From contig JACZKE010000053.1 of the NCBI GenBank assembly GCA_014860225.1, positions 34,214 to 98,213 of the forward strand: a stretch of 64,000 nt of DNA, in the 5' to 3' direction. The translations under genes and the position numbers were made by a program. Source of the DNA: Desulfuromonadales bacterium (GTDB lineage Bacteria; Desulfobacterota; Desulfuromonadia; Desulfuromonadales; BM103). Below the pieces are notes generated by a model. That model was not told the DNA's origin. It did not search any database and worked only from the letters and a program-made list of their open reading frames with translations. Shown in pieces: positions 46,559-56,956 of this stretch. Every line of letters starts with the position of its first letter. Position 1 is the stretch's first letter.

Positions 46559-47773
46559 TTACGGCAGCTGGCCAGTCACCAGAATCTCCATCATCCGGTG
46601 ACCGGGATCTACAACCAAACCTGACGCCCGGGCAGCCGATTCCGAGTATTCTGCGGCAGCGTTTTGAGCAGAAAACTCGTCTCCTGATCCGGCCAGGACG
46701 AAGGGGACCGCATCCCTGGTGTGCGTCATTTTGGCTACCGGAGTCGGGTGGTCGGGAAGCAACAGAACGCGATAGTCTCCCAGAGCTGGGATACCGTTCA
46801 TGACGATGCCGACAACATCCTTGTCGAAACGCTCGATCGCTTCGATTTTGTCATCCAGGCTACCGCTATGAGCGGCTTCATCAGGCGCTTCCACATGCAG
46901 ATAGACAAAATCTCTGGTCTGCAAAGCCTCCAAAGCAGCTTCGGCCTTACCCAGGTAGTTGGTGTCCAGATAGCCCGTGGCACCCGGCACATTGATCACG
47001 TCCAGACCGGCATAGATCCCTATACCCTTGATAAGATCGACCGCCGAAATCACCGCACCGGTCAAGTTGAACTTGTCCCGCAAGGTGGGCATCTGCGGAC
47101 GACGCCCCTGCCCCCAGAGCCAGATGGAGTTGGCGGAGAGTTTGCCTTCATCCTCGCGTTTGAGATTAACCGGGTGGCGCCTGAAGAGAAGTTGCGATGC
47201 ATTGGTAATCTGCATGAGCGGCATGGATTCTTCCGAACGCAGCACGTGGTTGTTAATGCTCTGTCCGGTCAAGTCATGAGGTGGCGGCATCTTGAAATTG
47301 TCCCGGCCTCCCCGCCAGACCATCAGGTGTCGGTAGGAGACGCCGGGATAAAACTGGAATTCATCGTCACCCAGCTCATTCTGGAGACACTCGATCAGTT
47401 CACGGGCTTCTTCTGTCGTGATGTGTCCGGCCGAGAAGTCCTGCATATACATATCGCCACCGGCCAATCCCAGAGTGACCAGGTTGAGGCGGAAGGCCAC
47501 ATCTTCAGGACCGAGCTCAACCCCCATGCTGGCGGCTTCCAAGGGTGACCGCCCGGTATAGCAGGTGGCCGGATCATAACCGAAGACCGAAAGATTTGCG
47601 ACATCTGAGCCGGGATGGAATGCCTGCGGCACTGTTTCAGCGAGGCCGATAATTCCCTGTTGAGCAAGTTTGTTCATATGCGGGGTATGAGCGGCCTGCA
47701 GTGGTGTTTTACCATCGAGCTCTGCAATCGGCTCATCGGACATGCCGTCTCCGAGTAAAATAATGTATTTCAT
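46559..47773 (-). CDS. apgM: 2,3-bisphosphoglycerate-independent phosphoglycerate mutase (ApgM type)
   Basis: A 404-residue alkaline-phosphatase superfamily enzyme of the archaeal-type ApgM branch: YIILLGDGMSDEP at the N-terminus (metal Asp), GSDVANLSVFGYDP with the phospho-Ser, and HVEAPDEAAHSG and LLPDHPTP with further metal ligands. It interconverts 2- and 3-phosphoglycerate. The upstream gap to xerD is filled by a heptamer array that ends just before the RBS-like GGATACCC. Confidence 0.93.
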   Translation of the reverse strand: MKYIILLGDGMSDEPIAELDGKTPLQAAHTPHMNKLAQQGIIGLAETVPQAFHPGSDVANLSVFGYDPATCYTGRSPLEAASMGVELGPEDVAFRLNLVTLGLAGGDMYMQDFSAGHITTEEARELIECLQNELGDDEFQFYPGVSYRHLMVWRGGRDNFKMPPPHDLTGQSINNHVLRSEESMPLMQITNASQLLFRRHPVNLKREDEGKLSANSIWLWGQGRRPQMPTLRDKFNLTGAVISAVDLIKGIGIYAGLDVINVPGATGYLDTNYLGKAEAALEALQTRDFVYLHVEAPDEAAHSGSLDDKIEAIERFDKDVVGIVMNGIPALGDYRVLLLPDHPTPVAKMTHTRDAVPFVLAGSGDEFSAQNAAAEYSESAARASGLVVDPGHRMMEILVTGQLP

Positions 47774-47782
47774 GGGTATCCG

Positions 47783-47854
47783 TTAAAAGTTAAAAGTAAA
47801 AAGTGAAAAGTTGCCAGCCTCCAGCCTCCAGTCTCCAGCCCCCAGCCTCCAGCC
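47783..47854. repeat. Heptamer repeat array in the xerD-apgM gap
   Basis: Four units TTAAAAG, TTAAAAG, TAAAAAG, TGAAAAG (47783-47810), a TTG spacer, then six units of CCAGNCN type up to the xerD stop codon (TAG, complement of 47855-47857). The array starts on the first base after the stop codon and runs to 10 bp before apgM. Confidence 0.9.
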
Positions 47855-48742
47855 CTAACCGCGTGGATGGTGCTGGGCATGTATCTTACGCAAACGTTCG
47901 CGGGTAACGTGGGTGTAAATCTGGGTTGTGGAGATGTCCGCGTGGCCGAGCATCGCCTGGACAGAGCGCAGGTCCGCGCCGTTTTCCAGCAGATGGGTTG
48001 CAAACGAATGCCGCATGGTATGCGGCGTAATGCTCTGTCTGATGCCCGCCTCCCGGCCGCGGCGCTTAATAATCTTCCAGAAGCCCTGGCGTGTCAAGCC
48101 TTCACCGGAGCGATTGAGGAACAGGTAGTGCGAGCCGCGATCCCTGTCCAGGCCAGGCCGGCCATACTGCAGATAATCACGCAGAGAAACAATGGCGGCC
48201 TCTCCCAACGGCACAATGCGCTGCTTGCTGCGCTTGCCGAAAGCAGTCAGATAACCGACATCCATCTGCAGATCGCTCAGCTTGAGCGAGACCAGTTCAG
48301 AAACGCGCAAACCGGTGGCATAGATAATTTCAAGCATGGCCCGGTCCCGCCAGGCCAGCGGAGTTTCGCCCTGCGGGCTGGTCAGCAGACTTTCCACGTC
48401 CAGCGGTGACAGGGTATGCGGCAAGGCAGCAAGGCTTCTGGGAGAGACGACCTGGTCCGTCGGGTTATCTGAAGTCATTTTTTCCCTGACCAGGAACTTG
48501 TGAAAGGTCCTCAGCGCCGCCAGCGTGCGTGCCCTGCTTCTGGCTGACAGTCCGGAATCTTTCAGATGGCTGAGAAAGCGCAAGACGACGGATGGCGTTA
48601 TGTTTTCCGGGGACTTGACATGCCCCTTCTCCAGGTACTCCAGGTAACGCGCCAGATCACGACCGTACGCGTCAAGGGTATTGCGCGCCAGTCCACGCTC
48701 AACAGCAAGGTAGTTCATGTAATGGTCGAGATATTGATTCAT
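47855..48742 (-). CDS. xerD: Site-specific tyrosine recombinase XerD-like
   Basis: A 295-residue XerC/D recombinase with a SAM-like core-binding domain (residues ~1-90) and a catalytic domain with Arg146, Lys170, His241, Arg244, His267 and nucleophile Tyr276. Length and position fit chromosome-dimer resolution at dif; no dif site was seen in the window. It is not near a prophage or integron. The gene ends exactly at the heptamer array. Confidence 0.92.
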   Translation of the reverse strand: MNQYLDHYMNYLAVERGLARNTLDAYGRDLARYLEYLEKGHVKSPENITPSVVLRFLSHLKDSGLSARSRARTLAALRTFHKFLVREKMTSDNPTDQVVSPRSLAALPHTLSPLDVESLLTSPQGETPLAWRDRAMLEIIYATGLRVSELVSLKLSDLQMDVGYLTAFGKRSKQRIVPLGEAAIVSLRDYLQYGRPGLDRDRGSHYLFLNRSGEGLTRQGFWKIIKRRGREAGIRQSITPHTMRHSFATHLLENGADLRSVQAMLGHADISTTQIYTHVTRERLRKIHAQHHPRG

Positions 48743-48764
48743 AAACTCCCGCGAAAAACACTTT

Positions 48765-51458
48765 TTATTCAGTCATACACTCAAGCAGCGCCTTGCGGAT
48801 TTCTTCACGCTTGGCCGCGTCGCTGATTGTCTGCCCGAAGATGTCCTTGACGTAGAAGGTGTCGGTAATCTGGTCGACCTTGGTGGAAATCTTTGCGACA
48901 TAGATATAGAGCCCCAACTCTGCAAGGGTCCTGGTGATCCTGTAAAGCAACCCGACCTCGTCATGCGCAAAGATATCAATAACGGTATGTTCTCTGGAGA
49001 CATCGCAGTCGAATTCTACGCGGTTCGGGAAACGTGGCATTTTCTGACCGGGCAGGGAGCTGACTTTCTGCCGCTTTTTGACCAGGCTCGAGACCTTGAC
49101 CCTGCCCTCGAGAACGGACGTCAGATCCGACTGCACCTTCTGCCATTTGGCGGGATCATCAATGATGCCACCCACAGGCTTGTTGACTTGCAGGATGTCC
49201 AGGGCAAAACCGTTGCTGCGGGTATAAATCTGGGCGCCGAGGATATTGATGCCGTTGGCAGCCAGGACTCCGGTAATCATGCTGAACAAACCGGGCACGT
49301 CCAGGGTGGAGATCGTAACGTTCGAGTACTCTGCATCGACATCGTGGGTCACCTTCATCGCGACTGTTTCATCGCCACGCGACAGTTCCAGGGCAACATG
49401 GTCCGTGATCTCCCAGGAACGATGGGTCAGCAGATAACGCAGGCTCATCGAGCGCAAACGATCCTTGACCTGCTTTTCCCCAAAATCATTCTTGAGGGCG
49501 GCCAGGACCTTGTTCTTGCGATTGCGCACCCGTTCCGAGCGCACTTCACTCATGAAGTTGCCGCGCTCGAACGTTTCGTAAGTCTTTTCGAAAAGCTCCT
49601 GAAGCAGGTGACCTTTCCACTCGGACCAGACATCCGGTCCAACGGCCTTGATGTCGGCGAACGTCAGCAGAAACAACATCTTCAGGTTTTCGGCCATCAT
49701 CATGGTGTTGGCAAAGTCCTGAATCAGGCGAATATCGTTCAGATCTCGGCGCTGGGAGATATGTGCCATATCCAGGTGGCGACGCACCAGAAACTCAAGC
49801 CGCAGGCTGTCTTCTCTGGGCAGATTCAGGCGGCGGGCGATCTTGGGCATCATGTCTGCGCCCTTGTTGGAATGGTCCTTGCCTTCGCCCTTGCCGATAT
49901 CGTGAAACAGCACGGCCAGCACAACCAGCTCCGGCTTGCCTATATCGGCGGCGACCTTGGTCAGCAACGGCCGGGTCTCCTTGTAAACCCCGGACCAGAG
50001 CTTCTCGATTTCCTCGACAGCAAAGATTGAATGGATATCGACGGTGTAAACATGGTAGGCGTCGTGCTGGACCTTACAGTAGATCCTCTTGAATTCAGGG
50101 ATATATTGATTCAGGAACGCGAGGTGATGCATATCACGCAGGCTCTGGGCAACCCCGGTCGGCCCACGCATAATCTCCAGAAACATCTCGGATACTTCAC
50201 GATTGCGCCGGAAGCCGTCATTCACCAGAGACAGGTTATCGCGAATCTGGCCTTTGACGTCTGAGCTTAAAACCAGCTTGTTCTGTTTGGCCAGCAGGAA
50301 TGCCTGCATCATGGCTTCGGGACGACTTGCAAAGAGATTTTTGCGGGTCGTTATCAACTCACCGCGATAGCTGAAAAAATCATCGCCCAGGCTACGCCGG
50401 CCGAGATAGCCGAAGAGCCCCTTCGAAGTGTCCTTGTCCTTGAAAGCACGCGTGATCAAAGTGGACGCCAAGTGCTCAGTCAGGGTTGCCTGGGCATAAT
50501 AGTCCTGCATGAACTGCTCGACAGCAAGCGCTTTTTTGCTGTCCTTATAGCCGAGGAATGCAGCGATCTGCACCTGTTTTTCATACTGCATCTGGTCGTT
50601 TTTACGCTTGGATTGAAAATGCAATTCATTGCGGATTCGCCACAGGTAGTCATAAGCCGCCTCGACATCCTGGAATTCACGTTCGGTAATAACCCCTTTT
50701 TTCAAGAGATCGCGCAGGCTGAGGGCCTTGAATTTGACGCGGGCCATCCATATTGCCGTATGCAGGTCGCGCAGGCCGCCTTCGCCTTCCTTGATGTTCG
50801 GTTCAAGCATATAAACCGACGAACCGTATTTGGCCAGACGGGCCTCATGTTCCTCGTACTTGGCCTTCAGAAAGTTCTGGCTGTTGCGGTTCAGTAGCGG
50901 CTGCGAAACCTGTTGCTCGAACTCATGGAAGAGCACCTCATCGCCCGCCAGAAAACGGGTATCCAGCATGGCCGTACGAATTGTAATGTCCTGCTGGGCC
51001 AGGGTCAGGCAGTCAGATGAAGTCCGCACACTGTAGCCGACATCGAGGTTGAGATCCCACAGCATGTAGAGGACCCGCCCGGCAATCTTTTCGGCGAGGT
51101 CCTTGTTCTGATCACTACAGTAGAACATCACGTCAATATCAGAGAGGGGATTCAGCTCGGCACGACCATATCCGCCGAGAGCAATGACTGCAGAGCAGAC
51201 CTTGCCAGCAGTAGGGAAGTCGGCAGCAGCGCAGCGATATAGATTGTGAATCAGCATATCTGCCATGGACGTGATGCACGCGACGACCTCTCGACCACTG
51301 CCTCCGGCATCATGCATCTCTTGACAGTGCCGACGATGATGGTCGAGATAATGACGGGCCGCAAGCAGCAGCGAGGGACGTCTCTCTTCAAAAGGAACAT
51401 CCCCGGCCAGCATCAATTCCGTGGCAAAGTAATCTGTGTGTAATTCCTGTAGCATCAT
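48765..51458 (-). CDS. glnD: [Protein-PII] uridylyltransferase / uridylyl-removing enzyme
   Basis: An 897-residue GlnD with the nucleotidyltransferase site GGYGRAELNPLSDIDVMFY (Asp107, Asp109), an HD hydrolase domain (AVLFHDIGKGEGKDHS) and two C-terminal ACT domains that sense glutamine. It uridylylates PII proteins under nitrogen limitation. The start could be either of two ATGs (51458 or 51455); no strong ribosome-binding site is visible. It is 22 bp upstream of xerD in the same direction. Confidence 0.96.
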   Translation of the reverse strand: MMLQELHTDYFATELMLAGDVPFEERRPSLLLAARHYLDHHRRHCQEMHDAGGSGREVVACITSMADMLIHNLYRCAAADFPTAGKVCSAVIALGGYGRAELNPLSDIDVMFYCSDQNKDLAEKIAGRVLYMLWDLNLDVGYSVRTSSDCLTLAQQDITIRTAMLDTRFLAGDEVLFHEFEQQVSQPLLNRNSQNFLKAKYEEHEARLAKYGSSVYMLEPNIKEGEGGLRDLHTAIWMARVKFKALSLRDLLKKGVITEREFQDVEAAYDYLWRIRNELHFQSKRKNDQMQYEKQVQIAAFLGYKDSKKALAVEQFMQDYYAQATLTEHLASTLITRAFKDKDTSKGLFGYLGRRSLGDDFFSYRGELITTRKNLFASRPEAMMQAFLLAKQNKLVLSSDVKGQIRDNLSLVNDGFRRNREVSEMFLEIMRGPTGVAQSLRDMHHLAFLNQYIPEFKRIYCKVQHDAYHVYTVDIHSIFAVEEIEKLWSGVYKETRPLLTKVAADIGKPELVVLAVLFHDIGKGEGKDHSNKGADMMPKIARRLNLPREDSLRLEFLVRRHLDMAHISQRRDLNDIRLIQDFANTMMMAENLKMLFLLTFADIKAVGPDVWSEWKGHLLQELFEKTYETFERGNFMSEVRSERVRNRKNKVLAALKNDFGEKQVKDRLRSMSLRYLLTHRSWEITDHVALELSRGDETVAMKVTHDVDAEYSNVTISTLDVPGLFSMITGVLAANGINILGAQIYTRSNGFALDILQVNKPVGGIIDDPAKWQKVQSDLTSVLEGRVKVSSLVKKRQKVSSLPGQKMPRFPNRVEFDCDVSREHTVIDIFAHDEVGLLYRITRTLAELGLYIYVAKISTKVDQITDTFYVKDIFGQTISDAAKREEIRKALLECMTE

Positions 51459-51512
51459 CTTTAATAAACTCGCATTAGCTCATCGGCTTGAGCATTAGAA
51501 GTCTAAGCTATA

Positions 51513-51823
51513 GGGCGGATTTTTTGCGACGCCATCTTTATCGGATTGTACACTGCATGGCTAAGCAAAAATTTCGTCCTACAAGGCTTGGTGTTGTTTC
51601 AGGGGCGAAAGCATACACGGTATGTCGAGGTCCTGAAAAAACACCATAACGCCGTAGGGCGGACTTTTTGCGACGCCATCTTTATCGGATGTACACTGCA
51701 TGGCTAAGCAAAAATTTCGTCCTACAAGGCTTGGTGTTGTTTCAGGGGCGAAAGCATACACGGTATGTCGAGGTCCTGAAAAAACACCATAACGCCGTAG
51801 GGCGGACTTTTTGCGACGCCATC
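51513..51823. repeat. 143/144-bp tandem repeat (two copies plus start of a third)
   Basis: GGGCGGA(T/C)TTTTTGCGACGCC recurs at 51513, 51657 and 51800. Between them lies a near-identical block with ATGGCTAAGCAAAAATTTCG and TACACGGTATGTCGAGGTCC. The third copy ends at the amidase stop codon. A further, diverged copy runs off the window end (63914-64000), and a short fragment is at 29319. The stretch 51459-51512 holds nothing identifiable. Confidence 0.9.
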
Positions 51824-53596
51824 TTAGTTGGCCGCAATCAGCTTGTTGTTAACTGCATAATTTTTGATCGCCCTGGCAATGGATTCAGCAGCGGACTTCT
51901 GAAAGGCGCTGTTTGTCAGCCGCTTCTCTTCCCGGGGATGACTGATAAAGGCCGTTTCCACCAGGACAGAGGGCATGGTGGCACCAAGCAGCACGTAAAA
52001 AGGCCCCTGACGGACACCAAGGTCACGGATATCTTTGTATTTTTTGCTGAGCCCCTGCACCAGGCCTTCCTGAATTTCTGTCGCCAGGCGGCTGGATTCG
52101 TTGATCTTGGCATTCGCCATGAGATCAAACAGAATCAGTTCGAGATCAGAAACCTGCTTGAGCGACGTGCCGTTCTCGCGCGCTGCGACAGCCGCGGCTT
52201 TATCATTTTTGGAAAAGTTGAGGTAGTAGGTCTCGGTGCCGTAGGCCTTGCGGTTATGGTTGGCATTGGCATGCAGTGACACGAACAGGTCGGCGCCCAC
52301 CTTGTTGGCGATAGCAGTGCGTTCTTCAAGCGGCAGATAAACGTCACCATTGCGGGTCAGAATGACCTCGCAGCCGATCTGTCGGGTCAGCTCCGCCGAC
52401 AAGGCCCTGGCCAGTTTAAGGGTCACGTCTTTTTCCAGGATACCATTAGGGCCGACAGCTCCGGGGTCCTTGCCGCCGTGTCCGGCATCAACCACAATCC
52501 GGCGCAGGGATGTTGACGCAGCGACCTTGGGTATGTGCAGCGGCTGCTGGCCTTTAGGCGTATCCTTGAGCACCCTGGCAATGGCGTCACCTGCAGAGTC
52601 AGGCAGCGCCGTGATTTCTGCCTCACGGTTTTTCAGTTCAGGGACTTTGTCTCCGGCAATATCAATCACAATCCGCCATGGATCGTTCAAGGGAAAGACC
52701 TTGTAATCACCGATACTGTCCAGGTCCAGAACAACGCGAACCTTATCGGACTGTGGCAAACCGGTACGGATCTGGCGCAGCAGGCCATCATCGACAATCG
52801 TAGGTTCTCTCAAGCGTTCATCCAGGCCGGTGTTTTCGATATCGATGTAGATGCGCGGATGATTGCCCTCTTTTGGATCGGGCACCAGGTAATGGGTAGA
52901 AAATCGGGCCTCATTGGAGACATCCAGAACAATCCGGGTATAACCGGGGTTGGACCAATAGCGAACGGCAGTCAGGCTGCCCCCTCCGGCGGCATCCGCG
53001 GGGGTAGCTGATGGCGACACCGAAGACCGGTCCGCCTTCCTTGCCACTTTCTCAACCGCGGTCATTTCCGGTGGCGGCGCATATCCGGCGATAGCCGTCA
53101 ACCTGGCCCTGGCTTTATTGACCATGTCTCCGGAAGGAAAGTTTTTTACCAGCCGATCGTAAATGATGTAGGCGCGCTGCTTGTTGTCAAGGGCGTTCTC
53201 CAGCAATTCGCCGGCTTGCAGAAGGGCATCATCAGCAAGGGAGCTGTCGGGATAGGTGCCGGCCATTTGCTCGAAAAGCGCAACGGCACGTTCCGCATCG
53301 AGCTTGATTCGACTGATGGTATAGAGGCCCGCGGTGGTCTTGCCGCACATGTACAGGGCGTCGGCGCCACGCTTTGATTTGGGGAAACGTTCATGCACAG
53401 ACTCAAACTGGCTGTAAACACGCTCCCACTGTTCACGATACATCTGCTTGCGTGATGAGTTCTGCAGCGCGTGGTAGTTGTCTCGTGCTTTCCGGTAAGC
53501 CTGGTCTGCGTTTTCGGCAGAGGCTATAGCTGGCGAGGCAACAAGACAGACAGCAACAAATATGCAGGCAATCATGCGATTCACAGAATTCTTCAT
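51824..53596 (-). CDS. N-acetylmuramoyl-L-alanine amidase (AmiC type) with TPR-like N-terminus
   Basis: A 590-residue exported cell-wall hydrolase. The signal peptide cleaves near ASA. Residues ~25-170 form TPR-like helices (GDMVNKARARL). Residues ~205-320 are an AMIN domain for envelope targeting. Residues ~370-585 are Amidase_3 with the zinc ligands in DAGHGGKDPGAVG, EKDVTL, SLHANAN and VETAFISH. It cleaves peptides from murein during cell separation. The ATG at 53596 is preferred over a TTG at 53605. It follows mutS within a few bases. Confidence 0.94.
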   Translation of the reverse strand: MKNSVNRMIACIFVAVCLVASPAIASAENADQAYRKARDNYHALQNSSRKQMYREQWERVYSQFESVHERFPKSKRGADALYMCGKTTAGLYTISRIKLDAERAVALFEQMAGTYPDSSLADDALLQAGELLENALDNKQRAYIIYDRLVKNFPSGDMVNKARARLTAIAGYAPPPEMTAVEKVARKADRSSVSPSATPADAAGGGSLTAVRYWSNPGYTRIVLDVSNEARFSTHYLVPDPKEGNHPRIYIDIENTGLDERLREPTIVDDGLLRQIRTGLPQSDKVRVVLDLDSIGDYKVFPLNDPWRIVIDIAGDKVPELKNREAEITALPDSAGDAIARVLKDTPKGQQPLHIPKVAASTSLRRIVVDAGHGGKDPGAVGPNGILEKDVTLKLARALSAELTRQIGCEVILTRNGDVYLPLEERTAIANKVGADLFVSLHANANHNRKAYGTETYYLNFSKNDKAAAVAARENGTSLKQVSDLELILFDLMANAKINESSRLATEIQEGLVQGLSKKYKDIRDLGVRQGPFYVLLGATMPSVLVETAFISHPREEKRLTNSAFQKSAAESIARAIKNYAVNNKLIAAN

Positions 53597-53601
53597 AGGA
53601 T

Positions 53602-56208
53602 TCAAAGCATCTTCTTCAATTCGTCGAGCAGGTTGAGCGCCTCAAGTGGCGTCAGGACCGTGACATCCATCTCTTCGATACGCCGCCTGACCGGATCAGG
53701 CTGCTCAAACAAGCCAAGTTGCGGGGTTTCGGCAGCTTTACCGGCATGCTTGCTGCGGGCCAGGCGTGGCGCACCCGCTTCATATTCACCAGATTCCAGG
53801 TTACGCAGGACCTCTTTGGCACGCTCGATGACCGCGTTCGGCAGTCCGGCAAGACGCGCGACCTGAATACCGTAGGAGTGGCTTGCCCCACCCTTGACGA
53901 TACGGCGCAGAAAAATGATCTGATCGTTCCATTCTTTCACTGCTACATTGTAGTTCTTCACCCGTTCCCGTGTCTGAGCCAATTCGGTCAGTTCATGGTA
54001 GTGGGTTGCAAACAGGGTCTTGGCTGCAACCCTGGGATTGTCATGCAAATATTCAGCCACCGCCCAGGCGATGCTGATGCCATCGAACGTCGAGGTGCCA
54101 CGACCGATCTCATCGAGCACGATCAGGCTGCGGGGGGTCGCATGATTAAGGATATTGGCCGCTTCCGTCATCTCGACCATAAATGTCGACTGTCCACGGG
54201 CCAGGTTGTCACTGGCTCCGACCCTGGTGAAGATTCGATCAACAATGCCGATGTGTGCCTTTTTCGCAGGCACCAGACTGCCCATCTGCGCCATCAGCAC
54301 CAGCAGCGCAACCTGACGCATGAAAGTCGATTTACCGGCCATATTCGGACCGGTGATGATCAGGATCTGCCTCTCAACAGTATCCATATGAACATCATTG
54401 GCGACAAAACGCTCACCCAGATTCATCGTTTCGATGACCGGATGCCGTCCCTCCTCAATCAGCAGCTCTGTCGACTCGTCCATCAAAGGACGGCAGTAAT
54501 TGCGTTCATGGGCCAGGTCGGCCAGGCCGAGCAGAACATCGAGAACCGCCACCTTGTCGGCAGTCGCCTGAATGCGTTGCCCCTGTTGAGCGACCTGTAG
54601 TCGCACCTGCTGAAAGAGGTCATATTCGATCTGGACTACCTTGTCTTCGGCACCGAGGACTTTTTCTTCATACTCTTTCAGGGTCGGCGTAATGAATCTT
54701 TCGGCGTTGGCCAGTGTCTGTTTGCGCTGATAATCTTCCGGAATACGCTGCAGCTGCGACCTGGTCACTTCAATATAATAGCCGAAGACCCTGTTGTACC
54801 GGACCTTGAGCGTCGAAATCCCGGTGCGTTCTTTTTCATCCTGCTCCAGGCGGGCTATCCAGCCCTTGCCTTCGCGGCTGATTGTGCGCAGCTCGTCCAG
54901 TTCAGCGTGAAATCCCTCACGGATCAAACCACCCTCGCGCATCACAAAGGGAGGATCGTCAACAATGGCCGTCGCTATCAACCCGACCACGTCGGGCAAA
55001 CAATCCAGACCATCGCGCAATCGGGACAACAAAGGGCTTTCAATCGCTTCGAGCAGGTCGATAATCTGCGGTAGCTTTTCAAGCGAGATTCGCAGGGCAG
55101 CCAGGTCTTTAGCATTACCGGTAGCCATGGCAATCCGGCCATTGAGCCGCTCCAGATCATAGACCTCATCGAGCGCGCGGCGCAGGTCATCGCGGCAAAG
55201 ACTTTCCCGGACCAGCTCCACGACGGCGCTGTGGCGTTCTTCAATGCGCTGCAGGTCCACGAGCGGATGGGTCATCCAGTGGCGCAGCTTGCGCGCGCCC
55301 ATGGCCGTCACGGTACGGTCCATGACGCCGAGCAGCGAACCGCGACGACCGGCGTCATGCAGGGTCTCCGTCAGTTCAAGGTTGCGCCGTGTAAAGTCGT
55401 CGAGGACCATGTGATCACGCACATGGTAGGTCTGCAGCGGCTGCAGATGGGAAGCGGTCCCTTTCTGGGTTTCTTCGAGATAGTAGAGGACCATCCCGGC
55501 CGCCTGAATCGCGCCTGGCATGTCATGACAACCGAAGCTTTCCAGCGAACTGCCCGGGAAGAATTCCAGCAGCAGCTGCCGGGCACGGTCTTCGGCCGCG
55601 GTCCAATCGGGCAAGCGCTTGACGATGCGCCCCTGCAGGGTCGTCTGCAGGGCATCGATCAAGCAATCTCCCGCGTCACCCTCGGCAACCAGCACTTCAG
55701 CCGGATCTCTCGAGAGCACCTCACCCGCGGTGCTCACCGGATCGAGCAGTTCGGTCACCCGGAATTCGCCAGTGGTGATATCAACGTAGGCGATGCCATA
55801 GCAGGCATCGAGAGGTATCAACGCCATAAGGTAATTATTGCGGCGAGGATCGAGCGTGTCGGTATCGACTACCAGACCGGGTGTCACAACCCTGACAACG
55901 GCCCGCTTGACAATCCCCTTGGCGGTTTTGGGATCTTCAACCTGCTCGCAGATCGCTACGTTATGACCGTGCTGAACGAGCTTGGCGACATAAGGTTGGC
56001 AGCTGTGGAATGGAATGCCGCAGAGGGGGATTTCCTCAGCGGCGCCCTTGTTGCGCGCAGTCAAGGTTATATTGAGGACCCGCGAAGCGATGACAGCGTC
56101 CTGCAAAAACATTTCGTAAAAATCACCCATTCGAAAGAACAGGATCGCATCCGGATAATCAGCCTTGATTTCCAGGTACTGCTGCATCATGGGTGTTATT
56201 TTAGCCAT
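53602..56208 (-). CDS. mutS: DNA mismatch repair protein MutS
   Basis: An 868-residue MutS with the mismatch-probing FYEMF (Phe-x-Glu) near residue 31, connector, core and clamp domains, the ATPase Walker [14 protein letters not shown] and [18 protein letters not shown] signature, and a C-terminal helical tail. It recognises mismatches and acts with MutL (not in this window). The ATG at 56208 follows a GTG at 56211; AGGGA stands upstream. A terminator hairpin precedes the start by 14 nt. Confidence 0.97.
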   Translation of the reverse strand: MAKITPMMQQYLEIKADYPDAILFFRMGDFYEMFLQDAVIASRVLNITLTARNKGAAEEIPLCGIPFHSCQPYVAKLVQHGHNVAICEQVEDPKTAKGIVKRAVVRVVTPGLVVDTDTLDPRRNNYLMALIPLDACYGIAYVDITTGEFRVTELLDPVSTAGEVLSRDPAEVLVAEGDAGDCLIDALQTTLQGRIVKRLPDWTAAEDRARQLLLEFFPGSSLESFGCHDMPGAIQAAGMVLYYLEETQKGTASHLQPLQTYHVRDHMVLDDFTRRNLELTETLHDAGRRGSLLGVMDRTVTAMGARKLRHWMTHPLVDLQRIEERHSAVVELVRESLCRDDLRRALDEVYDLERLNGRIAMATGNAKDLAALRISLEKLPQIIDLLEAIESPLLSRLRDGLDCLPDVVGLIATAIVDDPPFVMREGGLIREGFHAELDELRTISREGKGWIARLEQDEKERTGISTLKVRYNRVFGYYIEVTRSQLQRIPEDYQRKQTLANAERFITPTLKEYEEKVLGAEDKVVQIEYDLFQQVRLQVAQQGQRIQATADKVAVLDVLLGLADLAHERNYCRPLMDESTELLIEEGRHPVIETMNLGERFVANDVHMDTVERQILIITGPNMAGKSTFMRQVALLVLMAQMGSLVPAKKAHIGIVDRIFTRVGASDNLARGQSTFMVEMTEAANILNHATPRSLIVLDEIGRGTSTFDGISIAWAVAEYLHDNPRVAAKTLFATHYHELTELAQTRERVKNYNVAVKEWNDQIIFLRRIVKGGASHSYGIQVARLAGLPNAVIERAKEVLRNLESGEYEAGAPRLARSKHAGKAAETPQLGLFEQPDPVRRRIEEMDVTVLTPLEALNLLDELKKML

Positions 56209-56221
56209 CACGCTTTTCCCT

Positions 56222-56247
56222 AAAAAAACAACCCATTGGAGGGTTGT
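56222..56247 (-). terminator. Terminator or attenuator hairpin in the mutS leader
   Basis: Read on the minus strand, ACAACCC-TCCAAT-GGGTTGT is followed by TTTTTTA, a classical intrinsic terminator, ending 14 nt before the mutS start. No minus-strand gene lies upstream for it to serve, so it is likely a regulated leader of mutS. Confidence 0.7.
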
Positions 56248-56342
56248 CTTGATATTTTTAATTTCATGGAACTATTCAACGTCTTTGTTCGCAGGTTTAT
56301 TATGTTAACAAACCGACAAGATAACTGTAAACAGCAAAGACT

Positions 56343-56371
56343 GTTATATAATCGATTCTGGCGGTTGCCAA
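56343..56371 (-). promoter_or_regulatory. Candidate sigma-70 promoter for mutS
   Basis: TTGGCA (56371-56366) and TATAAC (56348-56343) on the minus strand are separated by exactly 17 bp. It would give a leader of about 125 nt containing the terminator at 56222-56247. The divergent gene at 56431 has only a weak counterpart (TTGCCA, TATGGT at 18 bp) near 56365-56394. Confidence 0.6.
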
Positions 56372-56430
56372 CAAACCGCAATGTGCATTATGGTTAGCCC
56401 GGATTATATGATGAGGAGAATAGCTGTATC

Positions 56431-56955
56431 ATGACACGACCGGCCGAGCTTCATCCCCTGCTGCAGGGGCTCAACAAAGCAGACTACTGCGTGGGCAGCC
56501 TGGACGACGAAATCCGTATCGACAAGCAATGTGTCGACCTGCTGCGTCGTCTCTATCAGGATTTGACAAAACAAAGCGGAGTATCGCCTGAACAGGCTGG
56601 TGAATTCTGTCATGGAGCTGATTACTTCCTGCGAGAATTCGTTATTGCCGATCGCCGCGAGAATGTGTTTGCCGTAGACGCTTCACACATCCGTCAATTT
56701 GCCGGACACTGGTACATCATCCGCACTCCGGAACCTAATCTCAAGGAGTTGACGAGCATCCTCTGCGGAACTGCAGAATTTTACCGTTTCCTTGCCAGAC
56801 AAGGGCTGATGACTGAAGATCTGGTCAACGAGATTGCCTCTCAATGTCAGGAACTCGACTATTATCAACACAGGATTGAAGACTTCTGGGCCATTGAGGG
56901 TGACGGCTTTGATGCCTGGCGGAACGCCTGCCCCCTGGCGCCGGTTAAAGACTGA
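56431..56955 (+). CDS. Hypothetical acidic protein upstream of the CDF transporter
   Basis: A 174-residue soluble protein, not assigned to a family, with no membrane segment, repeats or metal-binding cluster. It contains a Tyr/Gln-rich segment ECQELDYYQHRIEDF-like near the C-terminus. GAGGAG is present but 12 nt before the ATG, which is long. It is followed after 1 bp by the cation-diffusion-facilitator gene, so co-transcription is likely. The function is unknown. Confidence 0.75.
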   Translation: MTRPAELHPLLQGLNKADYCVGSLDDEIRIDKQCVDLLRRLYQDLTKQSGVSPEQAGEFCHGADYFLREFVIADRRENVFAVDASHIRQFAGHWYIIRTPEPNLKELTSILCGTAEFYRFLARQGLMTEDLVNEIASQCQELDYYQHRIEDFWAIEGDGFDAWRNACPLAPVKD

Positions 56956-56956
56956 C

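Noticed and set aside
51579..51761. 60-codon minus frame in the tandem repeats
   Set aside because: Product of repeat DNA on the opposite strand of the short conserved frame; no start signals.
51668..52279. 203-codon plus-strand frame over the amidase start of the repeat
   Set aside because: Antisense to the amidase domain and built partly of repeat sequence.
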